Below, one piece after another: positions 18,624 through 29,691 of a stretch of DNA of 64,000 nucleotides; within the stretch, counting starts at the first letter, position 1; the number at the start of each line of letters is the position of its first letter. The stretch spans positions 88,676 to 152,675 of the forward strand of contig CATQHL010000001.1 of assembly GCA_958295925.1 (NCBI GenBank), given 5' to 3'. The translations under genes and the position numbers were made by a program. The notes below the pieces were generated by a model. That model was not told the DNA's origin and ran no database searches. It saw only the letters and a program-made list of their open reading frames with translations. Origin of the DNA: an uncultured Acidimicrobiales bacterium. GTDB taxonomy: Bacteria; Actinomycetota; Acidimicrobiia; Acidimicrobiales; CATQHL01.

Positions 18624-19594
18624 GCAAGCAGGGGCAGGGTGCGAATCTCAGCCGGCAGGGAAGCCCCCGCCACGGGCACCCCCGCAGCGGCCGGGGGCGA
18701 CACCTTGCGCTTCACGTAGGCGAGGGCGACGACACGATTCAGCGTGGGGGAGAATCCCACGCTCGTAAGGCTGCCGGCCGCTGCGCCCGCCGAGTCGAGG
18801 ATGGACGAGCCGGGCTGGGGCATCCCGGCGCGGGGAATCCCCTCCTCGGAGAGAACCACGCCTCGCAGCCTCTTGGGCACGTTCCCCCCTCGGCTGTCTA
18901 TGCGCGCCACGAGTTCCTGGCCCACGAAGCAGCCCTTCGTGAAGCACACCGTCTCGGCCACGATGCCAGCCTCCTCCGGAATCATCCCCTCGGCCAGCTC
19001 CGCGCCTGCCGGCACGCCCGAGGCGATCCGCAGGGCTTCGAAGGCAGCCTCCTCGCACAGCCGCAGGGCGCTGAAGCAACCTGGCGGTCCTCCAAGGCTG
19101 TCCCAGCCACCAACTGCGCCCCATCGCACGGCCGCCGATACCCGTTCGAAGTCCTCCGAGGCGTTCCAGGAGGGCTGTGGCGGGGCGTGGGGCCCCAGCA
19201 CTGAGAACGCCCCGATCTGCCTCAGTGTCATCTCGCAGTTGGTGCGCAGCTTGAACCGCAGAAGCCTTTCCAGCGACCTTCGCCCGTCGCCTGCTTGGGC
19301 CTCCAGCCAAAAGCGCTGCGGCGCGATCCGATAGACGCGCAAAACGGAGATGAGCCTGCCCTCCGGCCGGAGAAGCAGCGAGGCGGCGGACGATCCCGGC
19401 TCAAGGGCTGCCACGTCCTGGCTGAGCTGGCCCTGCAGGAACGTCTCGGCGTCGGGGCCGTCGACCACTATGAGGTCGCGTGTGCCACGTCGGGAGCCCA
19501 CGGAATTTCGCAGCGCCTCGTAGTCCTGAAGCCAGCTTGGCTCGTACAGGCTCGCAGGGATGGGCGCACCCCCTGCGTCGCGTTCACCCCTCAT
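18620..19594 (-). CDS. ygfZ: YgfZ/GcvT-fold folate-binding protein
   Basis: Tetrahydrofolate-binding protein of the GcvT superfamily, linked to iron-sulfur cluster enzyme maintenance in E. coli (family knowledge). The diagnostic KGCFVGQE motif followed by RGGNVPKRLRGV is present in the C-terminal half. The ATG at 19594 lies just after the trpE stop. Its place inside a trp gene run, overlapping trpC, has no obvious pathway reason. Confidence 0.88.
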   Translation of the reverse strand: MRGERDAGGAPIPASLYEPSWLQDYEALRNSVGSRRGTRDLIVVDGPDAETFLQGQLSQDVAALEPGSSAASLLLRPEGRLISVLRVYRIAPQRFWLEAQAGDGRRSLERLLRFKLRTNCEMTLRQIGAFSVLGPHAPPQPSWNASEDFERVSAAVRWGAVGGWDSLGGPPGCFSALRLCEEAAFEALRIASGVPAGAELAEGMIPEEAGIVAETVCFTKGCFVGQELVARIDSRGGNVPKRLRGVVLSEEGIPRAGMPQPGSSILDSAGAAAGSLTSVGFSPTLNRVVALAYVKRKVSPPAAAGVPVAGASLPAEIRTLPLLA

Positions 19595-19610
19595 CGTGCA
19601 GCACCCCCCC

Positions 19611-21146
<1,536 letters not shown>

Positions 21147-21167
21147 AAAGGGATGAGGGGCGAAGGG

Positions 21168-21539
21168 CTACTTCGCGCCAGGAGCCTCGAAGGGGCGGAA
21201 GAAACACGACCGGGCCCCGGTGTGACAGGCGCCCCCGCCCTGCTGTTCCACCCTGAACAACAGGGTGTCGCCGTCGCAGTCGAGGAACGCCCCCCGTATG
21301 AGTTGCCGATTGCCGGACGTCTCCCCCTTCGGCCAGAGTTCCTGCCGCGATCGGCTCCAGAACCAGGTGCGCCCGCTCTCCAGGCTGCGTCGCAACGACT
21401 CGGCGTTCATCCAGGCCACCATCAGCACCTCGCCGGTGGAATGATCCTGAACGATGGCGGGCACCAGCCCATCGGCGTCAAAGCGCACCGCCGCGAGGTC
21501 TTCGGGGTTGGCCTCGAGGGGGGTGACGAGGACGCTCAC
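21168..21539 (-). CDS. hisI: Phosphoribosyl-AMP cyclohydrolase
   Basis: Opens the purine ring of PR-AMP in histidine synthesis. It has the metal-binding Asp set in LDCDGDTLL and the zinc site [14 protein letters not shown], plus [14 protein letters not shown]. At 123 residues it is the cyclohydrolase domain alone, without the HisE pyrophosphohydrolase part. The GTG start overlaps the stop of the groES-like gene. Confidence 0.95.
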   Translation of the reverse strand: MSVLVTPLEANPEDLAAVRFDADGLVPAIVQDHSTGEVLMVAWMNAESLRRSLESGRTWFWSRSRQELWPKGETSGNRQLIRGAFLDCDGDTLLFRVEQQGGGACHTGARSCFFRPFEAPGAK

Positions 21540-21889
21540 AGGTAAAGCCCGGTGCTGCCCTCTTCCAGTCGCTCTGAAGCGACGGCGTGGATGTCTCGGT
21601 CGCGCAGGATCACGTAGTCGCTTCCGCGCACCTCCACCTCGTAGCGATCCTCGGGGTTGAACAGCACCTTGTCCCCGGACTCGATCGTCCTCACGTTCGG
21701 CCCCACCGCCACGACGTCCGCCCAGGAAAGGCGCTTGCTTATCTGCGCTGTGGCGGGAATGAGGATGCCGCCTGCTGTGCGCCTCTCCCCCTCCGACTGC
21801 CCGACGCGCACCAACACCCTGTCGTTGAGCATCTTGATGGGGAGCTTGTCGTCCGGGCCTGGAGACGGCCCGTTCGTGGAGCTGCGCAC
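21536..21889 (-). CDS. GroES-like (cpn10 family) protein
   Basis: A 117-residue cpn10-fold protein: [10 protein letters not shown], a mobile-loop-like [27 protein letters not shown] and the [12 protein letters not shown] strand. The C-terminus extends about 15 residues beyond typical GroES, and there is no groEL neighbour. It lies between hisF and hisI and overlaps hisI by four bases. Whether it serves GroEL or another partner cannot be told from sequence. Confidence 0.8.
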   Translation of the reverse strand: MRSSTNGPSPGPDDKLPIKMLNDRVLVRVGQSEGERRTAGGILIPATAQISKRLSWADVVAVGPNVRTIESGDKVLFNPEDRYEVEVRGSDYVILRDRDIHAVASERLEEGSTGLYL

Positions 21890-21969
21890 GGGAAAGACGC
21901 TACCCCCTCGGCGGGACTGACAGGGGCACGTCCGGCATTACGCGCCAGCGGCAGATGGAGTCCACGCCT

Positions 21970-22761
21970 TCAGCCCCTGGGTGTCGGTGCCGGCCTTACG
22001 GCGATGCCCGCCTCAGCCAGGCAGCGCTTGGCATCGACAACGCTGTGCCTGCCGAAGTGGAAGATCGACGCCGCCAGCACTGCGTCGGCCCCGGCCCTGA
22101 CGCCCTCCACGAGGTGCCAGAGTTCGCCCACGCCCCCTGAGGCGATGAGCGGGATGCTCACCGCCTCGCTCACGGCCCGGTTCAGGGGCAGGTCAAAGCC
22201 CTCGCAAGTGCCGTCGCGGTCCATCGAGGTGAGCAGTATCTCCCCAGCCCCCAGGGCCTCAACCTCCGAAGCCCACTCCAACACGTCCCTGCCCGTGGGC
22301 GTGCGTCCGCCGTGGGTGACCACCTCGAAACCGCTGGATACGGCGGATGCAGCGCTGCGGCGGGCGTCGATGGCCACAACGGCGCACTGGCTGCCGAACT
22401 CATCGGCGATTTCCTCCACCAACGCTGGACGCTGCACCGCAGCCGTGTTCACAGACACCTTGTCGGCCCCTGCCCTCAGCAGCCTGCGAGCGTCCTCGGC
22501 GCTTCGGATGCCCCCGCCCACAGTGAACGGGATGAACACTTCCTCGGAGGTGCGGCGGGCGACCTCCAGGATGGTGCCTCTGTCGTCGGACGACGCAGTG
22601 ATGTCCAGAAAGATCAGCTCGTCCGCCCCCTCGTCGTCGTAGCGGCGTGCGAGCTCAACGGGGTCGCCTGCGTCGGTTATGTTCACAAACTCCACGCCCT
22701 TGACCACCCTCCCGGCGTCCACGTCAAGGCACGGGATGACGCGCACGACGGTGCTGGCCAC
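21970..22761 (-). CDS. hisF: Imidazole glycerol phosphate synthase, cyclase subunit
   Basis: Forms IGP and AICAR with ammonia supplied by HisH. It has the catalytic N-terminal [15 protein letters not shown], the second Asp in [10 protein letters not shown], and [10 protein letters not shown] and PLIASGGVG at the phosphate sites. I chose GTG 22761, which gives 263 residues. An in-frame TTG at 22890 overlapping hisA would add a 43-residue low-complexity tail encoded by a repeat; this seems unlikely. Confidence 0.93.
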   Translation of the reverse strand: MASTVVRVIPCLDVDAGRVVKGVEFVNITDAGDPVELARRYDDEGADELIFLDITASSDDRGTILEVARRTSEEVFIPFTVGGGIRSAEDARRLLRAGADKVSVNTAAVQRPALVEEIADEFGSQCAVVAIDARRSAASAVSSGFEVVTHGGRTPTGRDVLEWASEVEALGAGEILLTSMDRDGTCEGFDLPLNRAVSEAVSIPLIASGGVGELWHLVEGVRAGADAVLAASIFHFGRHSVVDAKRCLAEAGIAVRPAPTPRG

Positions 22762-22815
22762 GCCCTCTACGGGCGCTCCTCCCGCCAAGCCCCCTTGGGG
22801 CTTCGGGGCGCCAAT

Positions 22816-22876
22816 GGGCGAGGACGCGCCAATGTGCGGCGAGGCGCCAGGGGGCGAGGACGCGCCAATGTGCGGC
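22816..22876 (-). repeat. Two 25-bp direct repeats in the hisA-hisF gap
   Basis: Identical 25-base copies at 22816-22840 and 22852-22876 (period 36), with a further partial copy (GGCGCCAATGGGCG) immediately to the left. They lie between the hisA stop and the chosen hisF start and would encode GASSP-like repeats if hisF began at the upstream TTG. Confidence 0.8.
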
Positions 22877-22886
22877 AGCGCGCCTG

Positions 22887-23627
22887 TCAACGCTGCCCCG
22901 CAAGGGCTAGCAGTTCGGCCAGGCCCACCCTGCCCTCGTAGAGCGCACGCCCGACTATCGCCCCTTCGAGCCGCCTGTCGCCGACGCCCAGCTCAGCCAG
23001 CGCGCCGACGTCCTCCACGCCGCCCACGCCGCCGGAGGCGATTAGCGGGATGTCGGTGGCGGCCAGAGCCTCCGCAAGCAGGTCGCAGTCGGGGCCGTCG
23101 AGGGTGCCGTCGCGGGATATCTGGGTGACGACAAGGGCTTCAGGTCGGGAAGCCTCGCCTCTGAGGCTCAGGTCTGCGAGCACCTCCCCAATGCTGCGAC
23201 CGCTGCCCGTCTGCCATCCCCGCAGCGCCACCTCCCTGCCCCGGACGTCGAGAGACAGGGCGACGGGGGCGATCTCATGAATCTCAGCGAGCAGGTCGGG
23301 GCGTTCCAGGGCGGCGGTGCCGACTACCAGTCGAGCCGCCCCCGCCTCCACGAGAGCCCTGGCCGCCGCCGCGGAGCGGACTCCACCCCCGTACTGAACC
23401 GGGATCGCCACGCCTGAGGCGATGGCGGCGACAGATTCAATGTTGACCAGCACGCCGATGCGGGCGGCGTCGAGGTCAACCACGTGCAACCGGAGCGCGC
23501 CGGCCTCCTCGAAACGCCTGGCCACGTCAGCCGGGTGGTCGTCGTAGACGGTCTCAGCAGCGAAGTCCCCCTGGTAGAGCCGCACGCAGCGTCCACCTCT
23601 TATGTCGATGGCAGGGTATATGAGCAT
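22887..23627 (-). CDS. hisA: Phosphoribosylformimino-AICAR-phosphate isomerase
   Basis: HisA TIM barrel with N-terminal [16 protein letters not shown] (catalytic Asp), [19 protein letters not shown] (second Asp) and [11 protein letters not shown]. The ATG at 23627 gives 246 residues, the family length. It lies five bases after hisH. Actinobacteria sometimes use a dual HisA/TrpF (PriA), but here a separate trpF exists, so a plain HisA is expected. Confidence 0.93.
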   Translation of the reverse strand: MLIYPAIDIRGGRCVRLYQGDFAAETVYDDHPADVARRFEEAGALRLHVVDLDAARIGVLVNIESVAAIASGVAIPVQYGGGVRSAAAARALVEAGAARLVVGTAALERPDLLAEIHEIAPVALSLDVRGREVALRGWQTGSGRSIGEVLADLSLRGEASRPEALVVTQISRDGTLDGPDCDLLAEALAATDIPLIASGGVGGVEDVGALAELGVGDRRLEGAIVGRALYEGRVGLAELLALAGQR

Positions 23628-23632
23628 TCGCC

Positions 23633-24262
23633 TCAGCCCAGGCTGCGGACAAAGTTGGCCAGCAGGCGCAGCCCGGCGGTGGCCGACTTCTCGGGGTGGA
23701 ACTGCGTCGCCTGAAGCGATCCCCTTGCCAGGGCCGCCGGCACCGGCCCCCCGTAGTCGCATGTCGCAATCGTGTCGCCGTCCCTCGGCGTCGAGTAGGA
23801 GTGGACGAAGTACATCCACTCCCCGTCGAGTCCCTCCAGCAAGGCGCTGGGGCGCAGGCTTCGCAGCCGGTTCCACTGCATCTGCGGACGCTTCACGCCG
23901 TCGGGCAGCAGGCGCACCCTTCCAGGCAGCACCCCCAGCCCCTCCCTTCCAGGGGACTCATCTGACCCCTCGTAGAGCAACTGCATGCCCACGCATATGG
24001 CGAGGAACGGCCTCCCACCCTTGGTCGCCGTCTGGGCGGACTCCCGGGCAGTCGCCGTGAGCCCCGATGCGTCCATCGCGTCCATGCAGGGGCCGAACGC
24101 CCCCACCCCGGGCAGCACCAGGGCATCGGCGCGGGCGATCAGCCCGGCATCGTCTGTGAGCATGGCGTCGGCGCCCACCTTCTCCAGGGCTTTCTGGGCG
24201 GAGCGGAGGTTGCCGATCCCGTAGTCGATCACCACCACGAAGGGCGGCCTGGTCGCTTTCAT
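23633..24262 (-). CDS. hisH: Imidazole glycerol phosphate synthase, glutaminase subunit
   Basis: Class I glutamine amidotransferase that feeds ammonia to HisF. The nucleophile is in AICVGMQLLYEGS and the His-Glu pair in QFHPEKS; the N-terminus FVVVIDYGIGNLRS is canonical. The ATG at 24262 is preceded by GGAG four bases away, which favours it over the in-frame upstream codon at 24322. Length is 209. Confidence 0.94.
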   Translation of the reverse strand: MKATRPPFVVVIDYGIGNLRSAQKALEKVGADAMLTDDAGLIARADALVLPGVGAFGPCMDAMDASGLTATARESAQTATKGGRPFLAICVGMQLLYEGSDESPGREGLGVLPGRVRLLPDGVKRPQMQWNRLRSLRPSALLEGLDGEWMYFVHSYSTPRDGDTIATCDYGGPVPAALARGSLQATQFHPEKSATAGLRLLANFVRSLG

Positions 24263-24367
24263 TTGCTCCAAGGTGGCTGGCTGCTCGACTGCCCGCTGCG
24301 GCCGCCGACTACGCGGCTGCAAGTTGCTGACCGTTGGCGTCTTGGCGCCCAGAGCGGCCGGCGACGG

Positions 24368-25123
24368 CTACAGCGTGCCCTTGGTGGATGGCACGCCTGT
24401 GCCCTCCACGCGCACGGCGTCCCGCAGGCTGCGAGCCACCCCCTTGAAGGACGACTCAAGGATGTGGTGGGTGTTGCGGCCGCGCACGAGCACTATGTGG
24501 ATGCTCAAGGCGGCAGCCGTGGCGAACGCCCGCCAGAACTCCTCCATGAGCTGTGGGTCGAACGGCGGGTTTCCCAGAATCTTCTCCCCAGGCGGCTCCA
24601 CCTCGTAGTGGAGGTAGGGCCTGCCGGAGAGGTCAAGCGAGACGTCCACCAGCGCCTCGTCCAGCGGGACCGCTGCGGAGGCGAAGCGGCGCACCCCCGC
24701 CTTGTCGCCCAGAGCCTCGGCCAGCGCCTCCCCCAGCACGATGCCCGTGTCTTCCACGGTGTGGTGGGCGTCGATCTCCAGGTCGCCCGTCGCCTTGATC
24801 TGAAGATCGCTGACGCTGTGGCGTCCCAGCTGGGCGAGCATGTGGTCGAAGAACGGCAGGCCGGTGCTCACTTCCACCGTTCCCCCACCGTCGAGGTTGA
24901 GGTTGACCTCCACGCTGGTTTCCTTCGTGACACGCCGCTTCTTCGCCGTCCGGGGAGCGCCGCCGTCCGCCCTGATGCCGCCGCTCCGCTCAAGCTGTTC
25001 CACTCGCCATTTCAGGGCGTCGATGTCTTCCGAGTCGACCCAGGGCGGGTTTTCCACCTCAAGTTCCCCCTTTAACTCGACTGTCTTGCCTGAAAACGGG
25101 TTGAACATGCGTAGGAGTGTCAC
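24368..25123 (-). CDS. hisB: Imidazoleglycerol-phosphate dehydratase with N-terminal extension
   Basis: Mn-dependent dehydratase with the two histidine motifs LPFFDHMLAQLGRHS and DAHHTVEDTGIVLGEAL, and the C-terminal RNTHHILESSFKGVARSLRDA. The catalytic domain starts near residue 60 (TKETSVEVNLNLDGGG). The preceding residues (MFNPFSGKTVELKGEL then DSEDIDALKWRVEQLE) are not part of normal HisB, which is about 200 long. They could be a real extension, as they look helical and acidic, or the true start may be GTG 24931. Confidence 0.9.
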   Translation of the reverse strand: MTLLRMFNPFSGKTVELKGELEVENPPWVDSEDIDALKWRVEQLERSGGIRADGGAPRTAKKRRVTKETSVEVNLNLDGGGTVEVSTGLPFFDHMLAQLGRHSVSDLQIKATGDLEIDAHHTVEDTGIVLGEALAEALGDKAGVRRFASAAVPLDEALVDVSLDLSGRPYLHYEVEPPGEKILGNPPFDPQLMEEFWRAFATAAALSIHIVLVRGRNTHHILESSFKGVARSLRDAVRVEGTGVPSTKGTL

Positions 25124-25202
25124 CGATAGTCCTAAGTGATGCGCTAATAGATCGCCAATAGATATTGTGCGAATTCAAGTTGTGGGTATCGCACGACGCC
25201 GC

Positions 25203-27737
25203 TCATAGCAGAATACCGCCCAAGGCTGCCAGGAATGCGTCGATCTCCCCCGGCGCCCCGACTGTGACCCGCAGGCAGTCCTTCAGCCCGGGCCAGGAAC
25301 TGCAGTTGCGCACCAGCACCGATTGTTCCAGCAGCGCCTGCCAGATGTCGTCGCCAGAGCGCCCCTCGGCCCTGAAGAGAATGAAGTTGGCCCCTGACGG
25401 CCATTGGCGCACGGGAAGGGTGGCCAACCCTGCCGCGAGGCGCTCGCGCTCAGCGACAAGGCCTGCGGCGCGCTCCGCCATCTCCTGCCTGAAGTCGAGG
25501 GCGATCAATCCCGCCCGCTGAGTGAATGCGTCGATGTGGTACGGCAGCGCCACCTTTTGGAGCTCCCTCGTGAGCCAGGATGGCCCCAGGGAGTAGCCGA
25601 GGCGCGTGCCGGCCATCGCCCAGTACTTGGAGAAAGTGCGCGTCAGCAGCACCGGGGCGTCGTCGTCGACTCGCCAGGAAACGTCCGCCTTCGGCGCGAA
25701 CTGGGCGTAGGCCTCGTCGAGGAGCAGCACTCCGCCCACGGAGGCTGTGGCCTGGACGGCGGCGGAAATCGCCTCTTCGCCCTCCACCGTTCCCGTGGGA
25801 TTGTTGGGCGAGCAGAGAAACACCACCGACGGGCGCGTCCGAATAATGAACGCCGCAGATTCCTGGGGGTCAAGACGGAAGTCGTCGCCTCGCTGGGCTT
25901 CGAGCACTTCCGCGCCGGTGAGCCTCGCTATGTGCGGATGCAAGGCGTACGTGGGGCTGAAGACCGCAACTCGCCTGCCCGCGCCCGCGTAGGCCAGGCA
26001 CAGGCACTGGATGACCTCATTTGACCCCTTTGCGGCAAACACCTCGCTGGCGTTTACGGAGTGGAGTTCGGCGATCGCCTCGTGCAGCTCCTCGGGTTGG
26101 CGCTCCGGGTAGCGGTTCCAGCCGATCTCGCCCGCCGCCTCGGTCAGCCGCCTGCGAAGCTCCGGCGGTGGCTCGAAGGGTGACTCGTTGGTGTTCAGCC
26201 GCACATCCGCCTCCACCTGCGGCGAGTGGTAGCCCCTCATCCTGGCGACGCCCTCCCGTGGGGCAGGCCGGGGATTGACAGTGAGACGGGCATCCGACAA
26301 GTCGGCGCCCGGCGCATCTTCAAGCAGATCGAGGCGTCTGCGCACCGATTCTGCGTGCGCAGGCAGTCCTTCCGCCTCTGCGAGTGTCTCCACAATCGGC
26401 CCCAGCTCTCGCAGCCCCTCTGCCGATGCGGCGATGACATGCATCTCCTTGCAGAAGTCTCTCACCCCAAGCGCCTCGGCGTACCTTGCCGACCGACCGG
26501 TCGGCAGCACGTGCGAAGGGCCGGCTGCGTAGTCCCCCAGGGAGGCGGGCGAGTTCTCCCCGCAGAAGACGGCGCCGGCGTTGCGAATCTTCCCGAGAAT
26601 CCCCGAAGGATCAGCCACCATCAGCTGAAGGTGCTCAGGGGCGACGTGGTTCACCACTTCCGCCACCTGGTCTGGGCCGCTCACGAGCACCGCGTAACCG
26701 GAAGATCGCAGCGTCGCCCTGATCTCGTCTTTTCGAGACGCCTTTGCCGTCTCCTCCTCGACTGCTGCGCTCACCGCTCTTAGAACGTCAGGATTCCAGG
26801 TGAGCAGGCACGCCATCCCGTCGGGGCCATGCTCCGCCTGGACGATGAGATCGAGCGCAGCGAGATGCGGGGGCACGCTTTCGTCGGCCACCACCACGAC
26901 CTCCGAGGGACCTGTGAACGCTGCCGCCACCCCCACGTCGCCGGCCACCCGCTGCTTGGCCAGGGCCACGTAGACGTTGCCAGGGCCGGCTATCACGTCA
27001 ACCGGCGGGATTGTCTCGGTGCCGTAGGCCATCGCCGCTATGGCCCCCGCCCCCCCGACGGCGTATACCTCGTCAACCCGGGCGAGCGCTGTCGCAGCCA
27101 GCGTGACGGGCGCAACGCGGCCGTCGGGGCCTGGCGGCACGCAAACAGCCACCTGCTGCACACCGGCCGCCTTTGCCGGCAGAGCAGTCATCAGCACGGT
27201 GGACGGGTAGGCCGCCCTTCCCCCAGGCACGTACAGGCCCGCCCGTCGGACTGGCTGGACGATGCGCCTCACGCTCAGCCCCCCTGTCAGCCCCCCAGCG
27301 TCTTCGCCTGCGTCATCGCTTGAGCCCGAGAACGGCTGCGGATCGCAGCAGTCGAGCCAGCGAGGGGCCGCTTCGGACTCCTCGGTCTCGGTCAGGGGCA
27401 GCCGCGCCCCTTCAGAGAGCCTGTGTTCTTCGGCGCTGCGCAGGTGGAAGTCGCGGATTCGCCTGACGGCTTCCCTGAGCGCCCCCCGGGTGGCTTCATC
27501 GAGAGCCTCCAGCGCTTCTAGGCGCTCCGAGACGGAGACCTCCAGACTGGCGGGCGCTGCGCCGTCGAAACGCTCCCCCAGCTCTCGCAAGGCGGCGTCG
27601 CCCCGTCGTCGCACGTCCGCGATGATCGCCTCGGTCGCAGCGACTGCCACGTGAGAGGGGGGTGCCGCGCCTGCAGGAAGTTCGCCTGAGTCGCGTCCCC
27701 GCAGGTCCATGAAGGTGAGGAGGTTGTCGCCGTCCAT
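25203..27737 (-). CDS. hisD-hisC: Fused histidinol dehydrogenase / histidinol-phosphate aminotransferase
   Basis: One open frame of 844 residues. Residues 1 to about 470 are HisD: PVRRAGLYVPGGRAAYPSTVLM, IAGPGNVYVALAKQRV, FTGPSEVVVVAD, and the zinc-site regions QAEHGPDG and HVAPEHLQL. Residues about 495-844 are HisC: LNTNESPFEPPPE, GSNEVI, SPNNPTG, LLLDEAYAQF, and the PLP lysine in RTFSKYWAMAGTRLGY. HisD has an extra acidic loop of about 35 residues near 115-150. The two domains join through a short linker near RPAPREGVARMRGY. Separate hisD and hisC genes are the norm, so this is a true fusion or a missed stop and start. Confidence 0.92.
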   Translation of the reverse strand: MDGDNLLTFMDLRGRDSGELPAGAAPPSHVAVAATEAIIADVRRRGDAALRELGERFDGAAPASLEVSVSERLEALEALDEATRGALREAVRRIRDFHLRSAEEHRLSEGARLPLTETEESEAAPRWLDCCDPQPFSGSSDDAGEDAGGLTGGLSVRRIVQPVRRAGLYVPGGRAAYPSTVLMTALPAKAAGVQQVAVCVPPGPDGRVAPVTLAATALARVDEVYAVGGAGAIAAMAYGTETIPPVDVIAGPGNVYVALAKQRVAGDVGVAAAFTGPSEVVVVADESVPPHLAALDLIVQAEHGPDGMACLLTWNPDVLRAVSAAVEEETAKASRKDEIRATLRSSGYAVLVSGPDQVAEVVNHVAPEHLQLMVADPSGILGKIRNAGAVFCGENSPASLGDYAAGPSHVLPTGRSARYAEALGVRDFCKEMHVIAASAEGLRELGPIVETLAEAEGLPAHAESVRRRLDLLEDAPGADLSDARLTVNPRPAPREGVARMRGYHSPQVEADVRLNTNESPFEPPPELRRRLTEAAGEIGWNRYPERQPEELHEAIAELHSVNASEVFAAKGSNEVIQCLCLAYAGAGRRVAVFSPTYALHPHIARLTGAEVLEAQRGDDFRLDPQESAAFIIRTRPSVVFLCSPNNPTGTVEGEEAISAAVQATASVGGVLLLDEAYAQFAPKADVSWRVDDDAPVLLTRTFSKYWAMAGTRLGYSLGPSWLTRELQKVALPYHIDAFTQRAGLIALDFRQEMAERAAGLVAERERLAAGLATLPVRQWPSGANFILFRAEGRSGDDIWQALLEQSVLVRNCSSWPGLKDCLRVTVGAPGEIDAFLAALGGILL

Positions 27738-27786
27738 CGTGTTTCACGCTAGCGGTGCCCGCCTCTCGGCTTATGTGCGCGCAGGG

Positions 27787-28434
27787 CTAGCTGAACGTAA
27801 AAGCCGAGGGGCAGTAGTCGTTGCAGACGCATTCACCGCAACTAGGGCGGTGGGCGCCGCAAACCCGTCGCCCGTGGAGTATGAGGCGCATGCTGAAGTC
27901 GCCGCGCTCATAAGCAGGAATCATCGGGTTGAGCTCCATCTCAATCTTGACGGCGTCTGTGTTCTCGGTGACGCCTAGGCGCCGGGTGAGGCGGGTGACG
28001 TGGGTGTCGACTGGCAGGCCAGGCAGGCCGAAGGCGACGCTGCGAAGCACGTTCGCTGTCTTCCGCCCCACTCCAGGCAGTTTCACCAGGTCTTTCATGG
28101 CAGTGGGGATTTCGCCGCCGTGCGACTCGCAGACGCGCCGCGCCATCCCAATGAGGTTGCGGGCCTTGTTCTGGTAAAAGCCCGTGGAGTGGATTATCTC
28201 CTCTAGTTCGGCTGGGTCGCAGTCGGCGAGGTCTTCGGGAGTCGGGTAATTGTCGAAGAGCCTTGGGGTGACCATGTTCACCCGCTTGTCGGTGCACTGG
28301 GCCGAGAGGATGGTGGCGACGAGGAGTTGGTAGGGCGAGTCGTGGTCGAGTTCGCAGAAGGCGTCGGGGTACTCACCCTTCAGGCGTTCGTGTGTCTCAC
28401 GTGCCCTGCCTGCCGGTGATCGCGGTCGTCCCAT
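27787..28434 (-). CDS. nth: Endonuclease III
   Basis: Base-excision repair glycosylase/AP lyase for oxidised pyrimidines. It has helix-hairpin-helix LVKLPGVGRKTANVL with the catalytic Lys, the Asp in GLPVDTHVTRL, and a C-terminal iron-sulfur cluster with the canonical spacing C-x6-C-x2-C-x5-C (CGAHRPSC..C...C). ATG 28434 gives 215 residues. It is the first conserved gene bordering the accessory island. Confidence 0.93.
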   Translation of the reverse strand: MGRPRSPAGRARETHERLKGEYPDAFCELDHDSPYQLLVATILSAQCTDKRVNMVTPRLFDNYPTPEDLADCDPAELEEIIHSTGFYQNKARNLIGMARRVCESHGGEIPTAMKDLVKLPGVGRKTANVLRSVAFGLPGLPVDTHVTRLTRRLGVTENTDAVKIEMELNPMIPAYERGDFSMRLILHGRRVCGAHRPSCGECVCNDYCPSAFTFS

Positions 28435-28444
28435 GCGCGCGAGG

Positions 28445-29596
28445 CTAGAGCAACTCCCCCGCCCAGAGCCGCTCTGCGAAGACTTCCGCCGGAACAACGT
28501 CAATGCCGTCCTCCGTACGCCAGGGTTTGGCCTCAAGGCACACAACCATCAGCCGCTGAAAATCGGGGTGCTCCCGTCGCAGCGCGCGCAGCCCTTTCAG
28601 GTGGTTTCGAGTAATTGTCGGGCGGGCCCTGGCCTCCACCGCAAGCCGGCTGCCGACCAGGAAATCCACCTCTATGCCGCTGGGCAGCCGCCAGTGGCTC
28701 AGATCTTCGAATGTCTGCCTATAGGAGAGGAAGGCCGAAAGTTCGTGGAAGACCCAGTTCTCAAAGGCCTTGCCGAAGTCTTGCGAACCCTCTATCACCT
28801 CCCCCCGCTTGGCAAGGTGATTCACGATCCCTGCATCTGCGAAATAGAACTTGGGTGAAGCGGTCTCCCGCCCCTTTGGAAGCTTCCGGTAGGCAGGCAG
28901 CCATCGCCCCAGGAGGGTGTCCACCAAAATGTTGAAATAGCTCTTGACAGTCTTGTAGGAGACCCCCGTTTCCCGCCCGATATTTGTGAAGTTGACTATT
29001 GCGCCGTCGCGCAAGGCTGCTGCTTCAAGAAAGTTCGAGAACATCGGCAGACTTTGAATTCTGGCCTCATTGGCGATTTCCTGCCGCAGGTAGTCGGCGA
29101 CGTAGGCATCCACCAGCCGACGAGGCCGATTAGAGGCGTACATGCGCGGCATGTAGCCATGGTTCAGCAGTCTCCCAAGGTCGAACTCCTTTCCCAGTTC
29201 GCCCGAGGTGAGCCCGAGCAACTCGTATCGCAACGCCCTTCCACCCAGAAGGTTGATTCCGCCGCGCCGCAAGTTGCGGGCGCTTGAAGCGCACAGGGCG
29301 AAATGCGTACCCCTGTTCTCGATCAGCCAGTGCACCTCGTTTAGAAGCGCCGGGACGTTCTGGATCTCATCGATGACTACCTGAAAACCGCTCGTTGGCG
29401 ACAGTTCCTCGAGTTCCAGCCTCAGGCGCTCAGGGCGTGTGGTGTAGCGCTGATACTCCTCGTTCTTTAAAAGATCCAGCCAGTGGCCGTCGGGGTAGGT
29501 CTGCCTCAGCAGGGTGCTCTTTCCTACTTGCCTTGGCCCCCACAGAAAGAAAGACTCGGTTCCGGCCTCTGGCAGTTTCAGCGACCTTTTGTACAC
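28445..29596 (-). CDS. AAA+ ATPase with DUF4143 domain
   Basis: The N-terminal AAA_14 domain has Walker A WGPRQVGKST, Walker B VVIDEIQNVP and the sensor-like SSARNLRRGGINLLGGRA. The C-terminal DUF4143 domain resembles a nuclease-like fold (FENWVFHEL, IEVDFLV). Where relatives usually have EVKAS this protein has VEARARPT, so the Lys expected of a PD-(D/E)xK site is absent. Such proteins are common in accessory regions and often act with toxins or defence genes; the function is not established. Confidence 0.85.
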   Translation of the reverse strand: MYKRSLKLPEAGTESFFLWGPRQVGKSTLLRQTYPDGHWLDLLKNEEYQRYTTRPERLRLELEELSPTSGFQVVIDEIQNVPALLNEVHWLIENRGTHFALCASSARNLRRGGINLLGGRALRYELLGLTSGELGKEFDLGRLLNHGYMPRMYASNRPRRLVDAYVADYLRQEIANEARIQSLPMFSNFLEAAALRDGAIVNFTNIGRETGVSYKTVKSYFNILVDTLLGRWLPAYRKLPKGRETASPKFYFADAGIVNHLAKRGEVIEGSQDFGKAFENWVFHELSAFLSYRQTFEDLSHWRLPSGIEVDFLVGSRLAVEARARPTITRNHLKGLRALRREHPDFQRLMVVCLEAKPWRTEDGIDVVPAEVFAERLWAGELL

Positions 29597-29691
29597 GCAG
29601 ACAGGCTACCTGAAATTGGAAATTAGAAGTGGTATGGCTAAATTTACGCAGATTTAGCATTGGTGCTTCTAATTTTGGCTAATGTGGCTCT

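Noticed and set aside
22762..22890. HisF beginning at TTG 22890 with a repeat-coded tail
   Set aside because: TTG is a rare start, the tail is low-complexity and repeat-derived, and GTG 22761 gives the normal family length.
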